From Scleromitrula shiraiana (taxonomy: Eukaryota; Ascomycota; Leotiomycetes; Helotiales; Sclerotiniaceae), in contig JABELC010000013.1 in NCBI GenBank assembly GCA_028455995.1, positions 1,116,001-1,180,000 on the forward strand: 64,000 nt of DNA, written 5' to 3'. The stretch's first letter is position 1. The number at the start of each line of letters is the position of its first letter. Under the pieces are notes generated by a model. It was not told the origin of the DNA, did no database searches, and was given only the letters and a program-made list of their open reading frames with translations. The position numbers and the translations under genes were made by a program. This document shows positions 12,703 to 24,002 of the stretch, piece by piece.

Positions 12703-15371
12703 ATGCGTTGGACAAACTATCTTCATGCTGCCTCTGCCGTCGCAGCTACCGTAGCACAAGCTTCTTCATTAACACCACCAGTTATACCGTTGATTGTTCG
12801 CAATCCATATCTAAGTGCTTGGTTAGGAAATGCAAGAGATAAACCTTGGGAACATTGGCCGATATTTTGGACAGGTCAAGAGGTATGAAATCTAGGTGAT
12901 TTCCCAGTTATTCAGATATAAATGCTAACATGTTCTTTGCAGATTGGATTCTCGGTACTAGCAGAAGTTCCAGATTCAAAGACTGTGTACCCATTATTGG
13001 GCAGACCACAAGATTCATTAAGCAAAACAGATGAGAAGTAAGATCTTTAAAGTCTGATGAGAACATAAGCTAACAAATCCATCAATTCACAGCTTCAATG
13101 TCTCGTATCCTATTTTCTCAGGTGCTACATTCGATGCCTCAACTACAAATCTTACCTATCAGATTCCTTCTCCATCCAAGTCCCAAGATCCACTGGAAGT
13201 GGTCCTCTCCTTCCTATCTCCAATTACTCCAACTTCGACTTTCCGACAATCTATACCTGCATCATACGTGACGGTACATGTTACAGGAGGATTCAACCTC
13301 AATGTTTATCTAGATGTAAATGGATTATGGGTTAGTGGTAATAGAGGCAACTCCATTGGTTGGACTTTTAGCCAGAACGAGCCTTCGAAAGGCAAGAAAA
13401 GTCCACCATTGAAGACATGGAAAGTCAAGAGAATTGTAGAACAATTGTTTACTGAGTACAATGACCGATCAGAATGGGGACAATTGCATTTTACAGGCCC
13501 TGCAGATGTGCAGCATGAAGCTGGCACGTCTGCTCTACTTCGCTCGAGATTTTCTCGCACTGGAACATTACAAAACATTGTAGATACAAATTTTCGGGGC
13601 ATCATGGATGAAGAGCCGGTCTTTGCCTTCTCTAAATCGTTTAAACTTAATGGCACTTCTGCAGCAAGTGGCAATAAGACATACGATAGTGCTCTTTTTA
13701 CCGTGGCACATGTTCAGGATCCCGTTATTCATTTTGCTGCAGCTCGAGGTTTGACGGAAATGCGTCCGCTATGGGCTTCATATTACTTAAATGCAGACGA
13801 TCTTCTCGATTTTCATTACCACGACTTCAACAAGGCCTTTCAATTGGCAAGCAACTACTCAGACCAACTCGAGAAAGATGCTTTACAATCTGGATCCGAA
13901 GACTACAAAGACATTCTTGCTCTTAGTGCTCGTCAAGTATTAGGTGCAGCTAGTTTTTCTGGTACACCTGATGACCCTATTGTCTTTTTTAAAGAAATTT
14001 CATCGGATGGAAACATGAATACTATTGATGTTATCTACCCAGCTTTCCCCTTCTTCCTATACACAAATCCTCGATGGCTGGCATATATGCTGGAGCCACT
14101 ACTCGAGCACATGCTCAGCGGCCAATATCCTAATGATTACGCCATGCATGATCTTGGATCATCTTTCCCTAATGCAACAGGTCATCCTGATGGAAGAGAT
14201 GAGTATATGCCCGTGGAGGAGTGTGGTAACATGCTCATCATGGGTTTGGCTCTGGTTAATTCTCTCAAATATGATACTCAACCCGCAAGCGTTTGGTCAG
14301 ACAATGGCGCACACGTGTCTGCTGATTCATCAGAAAACGCTTTCCCACTTTACATTGATGCAGATGGCATGGATGATACTGTTGGCGGACCGATTAATGC
14401 TAAGGGCGAGAAGCAAGCCAGAAAGTGGGTCCAGAGATCATACAAACTATGGAAGCAATGGACTGGTTATTTGGTCAGGGAAACACTTATTCCTAGTAAT
14501 CAATTGTCCACGGATGATTTTGCTGGGTGGCTTGCAAACCAAACAAACCTTGCATTGAAAGGAATCATTGGAATTAAGGCTATGAGCGAGATTTCAAAGA
14601 CAGTTGGTGCCACCGAGGATGCTAAATTCTATCGTAACATCTCCGAAACTTACATCAAAAGATGGGAAGAGGAGTTTGCATTGTCAAGAGATGGCACTCA
14701 TGCCAAACTAGCTTATTCATGGTATGGATCGTGGACTATACTCTACAACCTATTTGCAGATTCATTACTTTGTTTCCACATTCCTACAAAATCCAGTCAC
14801 ACTCCCAGTATCGGTAAAGGTCAGAAACCGCTATTAGGTGACCACGGAGCCGAGATATCAAAGACAGGATTTGTCAGTGATAAAATTTACAAATTACAGA
14901 GTGACTGGTACCACTCAGTTAGACAGAAGTATGGATTACCTTTGGATAGTCGACATTTATACACCAAGAGTGATTGGGAATTCTTCGCAGTTTCAGTTGC
15001 TAGCAAGAAGGTCCGAGAGGAGATTGTTGATTCAATAGCATTATGGGTCAATGAGACCACAACTGGTATGTAGATATCTTCCAATACCTTCACCGATCAA
15101 TACTAACCACATCACAGATAAACCACTTACAGATTTGTATGATACGGAGGGGACTGGAGGATTCCCTGGGATTGAATTTAAAGCTCGCCCAGTTGTTGGT
15201 GGTCATTTTGCTTTCTTAGCGTTGGAAAGAGCTTGTGATGGGAAAGCTGTTCCGGCTTTGGATTTTTTGAATGAGCAAGAGACCGAGAATTTAGAAGTTT
15301 TTGGCGATGATGGAGGAGAAGAAGAAGAAGAAGAAGAAGAAGAAGAAGCGGCACATGATGGAGAACTTTAG
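12703..15371 (+). CDS. gtaA: Secreted glutaminase A (GtaA-like)
   Basis: Four exons (12703-12882, 12943-13037, 13093-15065, 15118-15371) give 833 residues. A signal peptide of ~22 residues (MRWTNYLHAASAVAATVAQA) leads into the family start TPPVIPLIVRNPYLSAWL. Later blocks are AFPFFLYTNPRWLAYMLEPL, YAMHDLGSSFPNATGH, the acidic MPVEECGNMLIM, and YGLPLDSRHLYTKSDWE, characteristic of the DUF4965/DUF5127 glutaminase family known from Aspergillus GtaA. The enzyme hydrolyses extracellular L-glutamine to glutamate and ammonia, supporting nitrogen nutrition. The protein is longer than the ~690-residue Aspergillus enzymes. Part of the excess is a C-terminal acidic tail containing a poly-Glu run encoded by a GAA microsatellite, which is odd for a secreted enzyme. 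All three introns have canonical GT-AG ends. Confidence 0.9.
15314..15348 (+). repeat. GAA microsatellite in glutaminase C-terminus
   Basis: About eleven GAA-type triplets encode an in-frame poly-glutamate run just before the stop codon. Length changes by whole triplets would leave the frame intact. Confidence 0.9.
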
Positions 15372-16093
15372 ATTAGATTATGAACATTTATTAGTATTAC
15401 CTACAGGAAGGCATTGAACTTGTTATAAGGAGATTTTCAGAGGCAACTGATTGGATTAGTTAGAGCATATGATTGATTATTAGATTAAGATCCATGTATC
15501 GCTTGTCGTATAGAGCTGTCACGGAGGGAAGGAGTTGAATTGGATAGATTGATGGTTGAATATCATCATACTTAACCACAGCAAATATATAAATGATTGT
15601 ATGTATGTATTCTGATTCCTCTCTACTCATACTTTTCTCATACTGTACCTATACAACTGTTGGTTATAAGTACAAAAAATCCAACTGCAACTGTTTGCGG
15701 TCTGGATATTTTGTTTCAGCTTTACCGCCGGCCGCTGCATATGGATTAGCCGTTCTCGGTTAGCGTTGGATCCAATTTTAAATTCACGCGACAACTTCTT
15801 TTTACTTCGTACAATCCGAAAGAAAGTCGCCTTCTTCCTTTCAAAAAATTAACAACAACTCTCTCCCTTCAATTTTCCCATCTCTTTTTTTGATACCCAT
15901 CATCTCAGAATCATCAAATACTTACATTGTGCAATAGCACCTTTACTCTTTCGTATCTATCTCTGTTCTTTGACAATTCTTGAGCATTAATACAGCTCAG
16001 GCCTTGTTTTTGCGACAGTTCCTTACACCAAATTTAACAACTCAACATTTTTTCTCATCTTTTCGTGTTTTTCTTTAACAACATTTGATTATC
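15372..16093. other. Spacer and promoter/5' leader of the RRM gene
   Basis: No ORF is supported. The last ~250 bases are pyrimidine-rich (CTTTT/CTCTC tracts and TTTTTCTC before the ATG), as is common in promoters and leaders of strongly expressed fungal genes. Confidence 0.5.
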
Positions 16094-17229
16094 ATGGCTT
16101 CCATGGATTACGAGAATGAGAACGGCACTCGCTACGAGGGTATGTAATTTCTACGATTACTCTATTACTATACCTAAAAATTAATTACTTGAAATTGTTG
16201 AAGCTGACATGTGTTTTCTTTGCGCATTTAGAGGAGCCCCGTTACGAGCGTGATCGTAGCGCATCCCCTCGCCCAACTCGTCGCAATGAGAGTCCTCGAG
16301 GTCCTCGCCGATCTGCTTCTCCAGATAGAAATGGTCGTGCTGATGATCGGTTAGTCCCTGGCAACTGCGAAAACTGAAACCTAATACAATATCATATCCT
16401 GACAAAGAAAATAGTGGTGCTAAGAACGATCGCGGTCCTGCTCCCCAAGATGATGGCGCAGTCAACCCAGGTTCCAACCTTTTCGTTACCGGTATCCATC
16501 CTCGTCTTCTTGAGGAGGAGGTTTCCCGCCTTTTCGAAAAATATGGTGATGTCGAGAAATGCCAAATCATGCGTGATCCTCACACCCGTGAATCTCGTGG
16601 CTTTGGTTTCGTCAAGATGATCACTTCTGACCAGGCTGATGCCGCCAAGGAGGGTTTGCAAGGTGAGGTCATCGAAGGCCGAACTTTGAGCATTGAGAAA
16701 GCTCGTCGTGCTCGTCCTCGCACTCCAACCCCTGGCAAGTACTTTGGTCCACCAAAGAGAGGCAAGTAATACCTGATTCCCCCCTTTTAACACAATTAAC
16801 TAAAACACAGAAGATCCTCGTGGCCCTCCTCGTGGTGGATGGGGTGGAGACCGTTACGATGACCGTCGCCGTGGTGGTGGTGGTTACCGCTACGAACCAT
16901 ATGGCGGTGGACGTTACGGAGGTGGCCGAGATGATCGTGACAGAGGTTACAGCCGCCGTGATCGTGATGATTACAACGATGCTCCACGTGGAGTCGACCG
17001 TTATTCCGGACCTCGCGATGATCGCTACGGCAGCCGCGGAGGCGATGAGCGCCGTGGAGGAGGATACAATGATCGAGACCGTTACGATAGAGGTGGACGT
17101 GAAGATAGATCAGCTCGGGATGTGGCTCCTGCGGCCGGTTATGGTGATCCAGCTCCTCGTGGAGAGGCTCGAGAGCCATACGGAGGTAGAGGCTACGATG
17201 ATGAGAGATACTCCCGCCGTGAATATTAA
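16094..17229 (+). CDS. RRM-domain SR-like RNA-binding protein (transformer-2-like)
   Basis: Four exons (16094-16139, 16232-16349, 16415-16761, 16811-17229) encode 309 residues. An Arg/Ser/Pro-rich N-terminus (residues ~15-55) precedes one RNA-recognition motif with RNP2 LFVTGI (77-82) and RNP1 RGFGFVKM (near 115). A long Gly/Arg/Asp/Tyr-rich tail with RGG-like runs follows. This layout matches transformer-2/SR-type splicing or mRNP proteins, so a nuclear RNA-processing role is inferred. The third intron must start with GC (AG|GCAAGT...CACAG) to keep the frame. A GT donor two bases on breaks it. A further possible intron at 17186-17245 would swap the last residues for a tail ending GGGERPAR with a stop at 17266-17268, in frame as well, so two C-termini are possible. 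Confidence 0.85.
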
Positions 17230-20200
17230 TTGCTGACCATCCTAGGTGGTGAGCGCCCTGCTCGTTAATTCGCACGATCTCGACGAGCGCAAAACAAGAG
17301 CTTTGGATCTGCGGCTTTCATTGATGCGGGTGTTTATCCACTTGTGCTTCTCCTCTCGTTTGTATTGATCATGGTCCAAAGCTTCGAGCGACGGAAAATG
17401 CAAAAGCAATTGCGCAGGTTCTTTGCTACAACTTTCGGCGGATCGAAACAACACGGGTCTTTTTTTGACTTTTAAAAACGGTTGCTAGGATTTCTTTCAT
17501 ATTCTCTCTATTCAGGTTTTTTTTTCGGCACGACGTACGGTCATCTGGGCGGAGTTTACAGTATAGACGATCCCTTACTAGGGGTGCGTTCTTTTCCTGG
17601 AACAGATCACTGGCTATTCTTTTTCGATCAGCCTCTCAGCACCTTATGTTCCCCTTGTATCACTATTCAGCAGAGACTAAGCTGCACAACGAAAAGAATG
17701 TTACGGCTATAATTCCTCTAAGATCTTATCGACTTCGTCGTCATTTTAGTCGCCTTGACAAATCGAAGCAACTCAGCCTCATAACACTAAATACCATTTG
17801 ACACCTACAAAAAAAGAACTATTCGCGAGACGTATTACATATTGACAGCAAGTTCCAACGTGCTTGTTAATCTACGAAGAGTATTTTTCGATCTACTCAA
17901 ATTACAAACCCATTATGATAATTGCCAACCTGCCAGTGCTCGCCCCCTTCCGCCCTACTCACAATTGCAGCATACAAACAAAGAAACAAAGAGCCAAACA
18001 AAGCACCTTATTCACATTTCAATCATATCACCTCGTTCCCAATAAATTAGGCGACTAATCGTAAAAACGTGCCTATTCCATCTATCCAATTCACATCACT
18101 ATCACATCACATTATATAACGAGTTCTATATCTGCTACGTACCTCACCGCCAGTAACCCGAATGTATTGCAACCAAGATGCCACACCGTACCTATTTTTT
18201 TCGTTCCATCATTCTTCATGCAAACGGCCAAAAGCGATAAAAACAAAAGATATATGTTCTTTGTTCCTTGTTCAAATCAATTGCAATGCCAATTATCTGA
18301 ACAAAGAACAAAAGAAGTATTCAACCATAATATCAAAGATTTCAAGGTAGGGTGATTCCTAAAAAGGTAATTCCCTGATTATTCTAAGGTTTTATATTGC
18401 TGACAAAAGCTTTTCTTATCGATAATCAACTCCTTTATTTTGTGCTAATATTGTGCATGTATATGCACATTCGATGAAAGGGTCAGATTCTTATTCTAAT
18501 TTATTTCTGGACATCCTTGAAGAATGTATTGATGCATTGGGATGGGCGGGAATGCATCCACCCGACTTTTGCATATTCTCTTCGGGTACACGCGGACGGA
18601 CCAACGGACGGGTACGAGGTGAGTTTCTGTTCATTTATTTTCGGGCCGTGCTTTTGGTAGTTGTGGAAGTTGAGCTGAAGAAAAAGAAAAAGGTAAGCTG
18701 AATACGGATTGGAGTGAACTTGAACTCAACTATTAGCCATCTATTGAACGATGCCAATCACTGTTGTACTCGGCATGGTTACAGGCATTGGTGGCTGGGG
18801 CTGAAACAATGTTTCGGTATGTATTGTTGGTGTATATCTTTTTGTGCAGACTTATATTCGAGTTGTGCAGAACGATATTTGGATGAAAGTACCGGTAGAT
18901 GAAGTACACAGGTAGGTACGTACATACTGTGACTAGATAGATAGATCGGTAGATGTATATACAATTCGAATTTATATCCATATCCTCATTAATATTACTG
19001 TTCATGTTCATGTCCACAGATGTAATGATCATATATCCAATAGCAACTCAAGCATCCAAGAATACTCAATCAATCACTACGATATACATACTACCGTCCA
19101 TCTATTCGAGATTTATAGCAAGTAACTATCATATATACATTATAAACCTCGTAGTGCAATATTACTTGCTATCATAAATAGACATAAGGAGTGCAAGTAG
19201 CAAAAGGCTTCAGATGTCAGCAATAGTAGATAATTTCATCCCTTCTGCTTTCTTTGAATTGCAATGAATGAGCGAATGAATGGACGAACGAATAGGTAGG
19301 TAGGTGGTAGACATCAATCATCATCTATTTGAGCAAGCAAAGTGCCACTTTGTCTTCATTGGTTTGTTTGTTATATGTTGTCATGTATTGTATATCAATT
19401 GATAGAGACAGGTATCAATCATCCTCTACCATCCCCATCTCTTCTCCCATAGCTCTCACCTACCTGTGTATTCCCTCAACAATCCCCTTCCCCCTCCCTC
19501 ACTCACCTATATCCCTATCCCCATCCCCATCCCCTCCATCCCGTTCTTCCACGCATCTCAGCCCCCCGCCTCCCCTACATCTCCCAAATCCAATCCAAAC
19601 CCTTCTCCCTCCATCCAAAAAAAAAACCAAACCTCTTCTATCCTACCTGACAAATCAATTAGTTCCCATCCAACAGAACTTTATCAAACGATATGATACA
19701 AATGTATACATGAAGTGGAATAATCAGAGTCGCATTTCTGCAATTGGGTTTATCGTCACATAACGGTTCTTGAGGCCGTCTCGGTAACACGGACCAATGT
19801 TTGCTCATCATTTTGTTGTGCAGAGGGGGAGGGGAGAAGAGAGGAAATGGAGGTGCTTACTATATGTGGTTGATTGATTGGAGAAGGTTGATTTGTTGGG
19901 AGGTTGGAGGTTGGAGATTTGAGGATTGGAGATTGGAGATTGGTGATTGAGAAAAGAACAGAGAAAGGACATGAAGAAAAAAAAGAGCAAGAGATTTGTA
20001 ATTATATCTCAATTTCAATCCATAATCTCAGCGCATCTCAATTCAATTCAATTCAATTCAACCGCATCACCTACCCATCATCAACAAATCCTTCCAAAAC
20101 AATATCGAGCTTCATTCTGATCTTGGACAAAAAATGAAGTTGTTAAAACTTTTGCATGGAAAGATTTTTTTATTTTATAAGATGTACCCGGCGGGACCCA

Positions 20201-20668
20201 CTTCAATATCATTTTTTTTTTTTCGCGACTGGTTGGCGGAGTGATGGGTGGGGATCCACTTATAGAGACAGAACGGGAGTGAGAGAAAGAGGGCGGAAGA
20301 GAACAGAAGAGGATAGAGGTTAGGTTGGTACAGTATTGAGAATTTTAGGTGTTTTCCCTTGTTTAATTGGTAATGATGTGTATGGGTAGTTGGCAATTTC
20401 GATGATTTTATGTACAGAGATCATGGATGAGGATGAATGCTCAAGAGGGATGGAGAATTGGTATAGACAAGACTGATTGAGAGCTTGGCTCTCGATGATA
20501 ATTACACGTACACGTACAGTATTTACTATGCAAAATATTAGTTCATTGATCGTAAAGCGATGGATGGCCAACCATCCAACTAAAAGACATACCTTGGGTA
20601 TCAAAATCCAGCATCCAATCAACAAAAGTACAGTTTCTATACAAGCAGCTCACAACCCAATCATACGC
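17230..20668. other. Long spacer between convergent genes
   Basis: About 3.4 kb between the 3' ends of the RRM gene (+) and the helicase gene (-). The first few hundred bases are probably 3' UTR. I find no frame with a domain, only short shadows and C-rich or T-rich tracts (e.g. 19430-19620), tandem CAATT units near 20040-20060 and no tRNA signature. A non-coding transcript or a small lineage-specific gene could hide here. Confidence 0.5.
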
Positions 20669-22882
20669 TCAACCCGATCCCAAATCCTCCCACTCATTAT
20701 TCAAATAAAACTCCACAACATCCTCATCCATACCAATCTGATCCCTCTCATACCCCGTAACCCTCAACCCCTCCAACGTCGTCGCTCTCGAAAGCGCCAC
20801 ATAAAGCTGTCCACTCTCAAAAATATCCTTCCTCGAAACCTCCACCCACTCCATCGTCATCCCCTGACTCTTATGAATCGACAATGCCCACGCCAGCATA
20901 AGTGGGATCTGCGTTCTGCAAACCAAGTATCTATCCTCCGCGGTGCCCATTAGTGTTTCTGTGGGAACGGGCGCGATGGTTGCGGTGTTTCCGTTGGCGA
21001 ATCGTACGACGGGTCGCCAGGGGTTTTTGGATACGTAGAGGTTTAGTTGTTCTTGGCGCCATTTGGAATGGTCGCCCGAGACTTCAGCGGGCCAATCTTT
21101 CGCGTTGACGAAGGCGACGATGGTTCCTTGTGATCCATTTACCAGGCCTCGTTTTTGGTTTTGATTGTGAAGGAGAACAACTTTAGCCCCAATTTTTAAA
21201 GTCAGCTGTTTAGGGAATCGATGGTATTCTGATATGGAATGTTTATATTCATCTATTTTGGATTGTATCTCAGAGCGACGGAGGTGATCATCCTCCCTTT
21301 CGAATAATGGACACGCATCATCACGGGCTTCCCATATTTTGGCTGGTAATTGTATAGAATCCAATTGAGATTTATTGAATCTCTCAACATCAAAGCGTTT
21401 GGACATGAGTCGAATGGGAAAAGCGGTAGGAGGGAGTTCCCGAGTTCTCACCAGATCTTCCCATTCCGTTACACTTAAGGAAATACCATTGCGAACTTTG
21501 TTCAACATGTCTTTGAACTTCTCATCTTTTTGACGATGGATTTGCTCCAATTTGACATGTTTGAAGTTGAGATCTTGCCATACCTTGGATTTGAATGCCC
21601 ACTTGTCTCCTGGGCTGAAAGAAAGATTATCAGGCCGGTCTCTGCAGGACTTGCTTTTACAGACACGGTTCAGTATCCCAGACATTTCAGTTCCACAAAT
21701 TAGACAATTTTCAAAAGGTTTCACGGGCGGAAGCTGATAAAAGTCACCGAGGAATATCACTTGTATACCCCCAAAAGCTCTCTTGCTGTCCAAGACTTCC
21801 CTTAGAAGAATATCTAGACGTTGAAGAAATTGATTTTCAACCATTGAAATTTCTTCTATAATAAGAACTTTAAGCCTTTTAAAAGCTTTAGCAGTACCCT
21901 TTTTTACGCTCTCCAGAAGCTTATGCAGTGGCTGCTTGAAAGAATGAGGTTTCCATCCAGCAAATGAATATGTAGTTTTTCCATTCAAAGGCAGAGCAGC
22001 CAATCCTGTAGGAGCAATGACCTGAACCATGGGGCGGTTTTCGTTCTCATCGCCATGCTTCTTCTTTAGACGTGCTATGATTTCTTTCAAAGTAACTGTC
22101 TTTCCACATCCCGCTGCGCCGGTAAGAAATATATTATCTCCTCTCATGGCCATTTTTACCACAGCTTCTTGTTCTGCCGTTAGTTGAACAGGCGGAGTGT
22201 CTTCGAATGACTTGATTACACTAGTTATATCCTTATCTGAATCGTCGAAATCCGATTCCCTGAACTCAACAGCGAAATATTTTGATGGCCCGCCATCTCC
22301 ATATTTTAATCTTTTTGGGGCAGGAAATCTCTCATCATCGTCGGAAACTGTGAGGTCGATGAAATCGGAGGTAGACTCTGCAACAACTTCTACATTGTCG
22401 ACAATTATGGGTTGTGGAGGAACAATTGAATTCTCTTGTTTTCGTTCGTGTGTAGGTGGTTGTTGTTCGTTGCTGAGCAAAGAATCTTCTTCAAATTTGC
22501 GTTTGTTCCTATCGCGCTGTTGTAAAACCTTAGTGCCATCTTGGACTTCGGTCGATCGTTGAACCGTCTCTATATTCGTAATTTCGATCTTGCTGTTCTG
22601 AGAATTTTGCTGTATGGCTGCATTGTCAATTTTAGCAAAACTATTTATCACGGCACCTTGTTCTGCGAGATGCTTCTGCCATGCGGCTTGCGCTTCTTCA
22701 AGAGTGTAAAAGCCTTCCTGGTTGTTATTTGAGAAACCTTCGACTTGCGTTTTACATTCTGCCCAAGAATCAAAGATCCCGGTTTTCCTCCCTCGACGAA
22801 CCACGTAATAATTCTTTGGCTTTTTCTTCATGATTTCTCTAATGGCAGAACTCAGAATATGATTTTTCTCCTTTTCGCTCAA
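20669..22882 (-). CDS. PIF1-family DNA helicase with N-terminal RNase-H1-type hybrid-binding domain
   Basis: A single 737-residue exon. Residues ~24-71 (NYYVVRRGRKTGIFDSWAEC, then VEGFSNNNQEGFYTLEEAQA) form a caulimovirus-viroplasmin/RNase H1 N-terminal domain, a fold that grips RNA-DNA hybrids. Residues 174-184 (FIDLTVSDDDE) look like a SUMO-interaction motif. The SF1B helicase core follows: Walker A GAAGCGKT (255-262), Walker B LIIEEISMV, FLGDFYQLPPV, then HKSQGMTMEWVEV and YVALSRATTLEGLRV. A CxxC...C...C insert (CLICG to SCRD) sits after the QLPPV motif and might bind zinc. PIF1 enzymes unwind DNA 5'-3' at G-quadruplexes, R-loops and telomeres; no mitochondrial presequence is visible. Role at RNA-DNA hybrids is inferred from the fusion. 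Confidence 0.9.
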   Translation of the reverse strand: MSEKEKNHILSSAIREIMKKKPKNYYVVRRGRKTGIFDSWAECKTQVEGFSNNNQEGFYTLEEAQAAWQKHLAEQGAVINSFAKIDNAAIQQNSQNSKIEITNIETVQRSTEVQDGTKVLQQRDRNKRKFEEDSLLSNEQQPPTHERKQENSIVPPQPIIVDNVEVVAESTSDFIDLTVSDDDERFPAPKRLKYGDGGPSKYFAVEFRESDFDDSDKDITSVIKSFEDTPPVQLTAEQEAVVKMAMRGDNIFLTGAAGCGKTVTLKEIIARLKKKHGDENENRPMVQVIAPTGLAALPLNGKTTYSFAGWKPHSFKQPLHKLLESVKKGTAKAFKRLKVLIIEEISMVENQFLQRLDILLREVLDSKRAFGGIQVIFLGDFYQLPPVKPFENCLICGTEMSGILNRVCKSKSCRDRPDNLSFSPGDKWAFKSKVWQDLNFKHVKLEQIHRQKDEKFKDMLNKVRNGISLSVTEWEDLVRTRELPPTAFPIRLMSKRFDVERFNKSQLDSIQLPAKIWEARDDACPLFEREDDHLRRSEIQSKIDEYKHSISEYHRFPKQLTLKIGAKVVLLHNQNQKRGLVNGSQGTIVAFVNAKDWPAEVSGDHSKWRQEQLNLYVSKNPWRPVVRFANGNTATIAPVPTETLMGTAEDRYLVCRTQIPLMLAWALSIHKSQGMTMEWVEVSRKDIFESGQLYVALSRATTLEGLRVTGYERDQIGMDEDVVEFYLNNEWEDLGSG

Positions 22883-23049
22883 CAGGTTGTTGTCGGAGTT
22901 GATTTAAATGGATCCCAATACTATTATTATTCACCATGGCAGACTTAGAGGATTTTTGTCATAATCTGCTGCACCCCCTTAGAAATTGCAATTATTGTGC
23001 ATGCGATACACCGGGCATTCAAGTTCATAGTAGTCACGGTATGATATTT

Positions 23050-23240
23050 CAATTTTTTAAATTTATCAACAAAAGTCAATATGTTTAAGTATTTATAGTA
23101 ATAGATTAAATAAAAATATATTTTAAATACAATTTATATATTTAAATAAATTGTTTACTAGTACTTAATAAATTTATTATTTTTTAAAATTGAATTTAGT
23201 TTTATATTCAAATAAAAATAATAAAAACACAGCTGTTACG
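23050..23240. other. Very AT-rich block
   Basis: Almost pure A/T with repeated ATTTAAATA-like palindromic stretches and no coding potential. It could be a RIP relic or an AT-rich chromosomal element; sequence alone does not decide. Confidence 0.4.
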
Positions 23241-23916
23241 CACACGTGATCGTATTCACTTAGTACTAGCTTAATATAGATTAGATTACTAGTAGCTCCG
23301 AGTCAGCTAGGGATCTCTTATCCTTCATTCCATTTCGGAACCCTTCAATAATACATCTTTTTATCCACCACTTTTACAACAGTGTTGGGATATTATAGAT
23401 TATAAGATCCTAATATATGCGGGCGCGTTCGATAGTACTAGAAGATCTAGAGCTTGACAAATCAATTAATTTGTAATATGGTGGTCGAATAAAATTGTCA
23501 GCATCGCACCGCACCCCGAGTAAAGTTCCTCCTCTCCACCACATATTATAAACTGCACGTACCGTGTACTAGAATGTTTACATCCTCAAAATGTGTCTAT
23601 GCAACTTATTGAAATACCTAACTAGGAAAAGTCTTGAATGTTCGAATATTTAAGTGACCATCATTGGTTACAATATCGTGTACCTGGTTGTACAATCTTG
23701 GAGGGTTTTATCAGTATTCCAAATACTAAAGTCGTAGTCGGTGGACTCGGTGGGGTGAGGAATGCTAGCTTGTCCGAACACTGCAGGTCAGCTCTATCAA
23801 TTAATCTAGTGACGTTATGGCGGGGTAGTGAATAGAATAAATAGGTGTAGTTGCTGCCATTCTTCTCTCCATCTCCTTTGTTTTCGAATCATACAACTCA
23901 CCTCAATCACATCTCA

Positions 23917-23922
23917 TATAAA
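23917..23922 (+). promoter_or_regulatory. Probable TATA box of the peroxiredoxin gene
   Basis: TATAAA lies 81 bases upstream of the ATG at 24003, a normal distance once a short leader is allowed. Confidence 0.4.
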
Positions 23923-24002
23923 ATATAATACGATACCATATCATATCATACCATATCATACCATCTACTCATCACTTTTTATACCACTTTAATATCGCAA
24001 TC

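Larger units (their letters stand above)
22883..24002. other. Intergenic spacer between divergent genes
   Basis: Upstream of both the PIF1-like helicase (-) and the peroxiredoxin (+). It contains an AT-rich block near 23050-23240 and a promoter-proximal CATATCATAC-type simple repeat at about 23930-23960. No ORF is supported. Confidence 0.5.
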
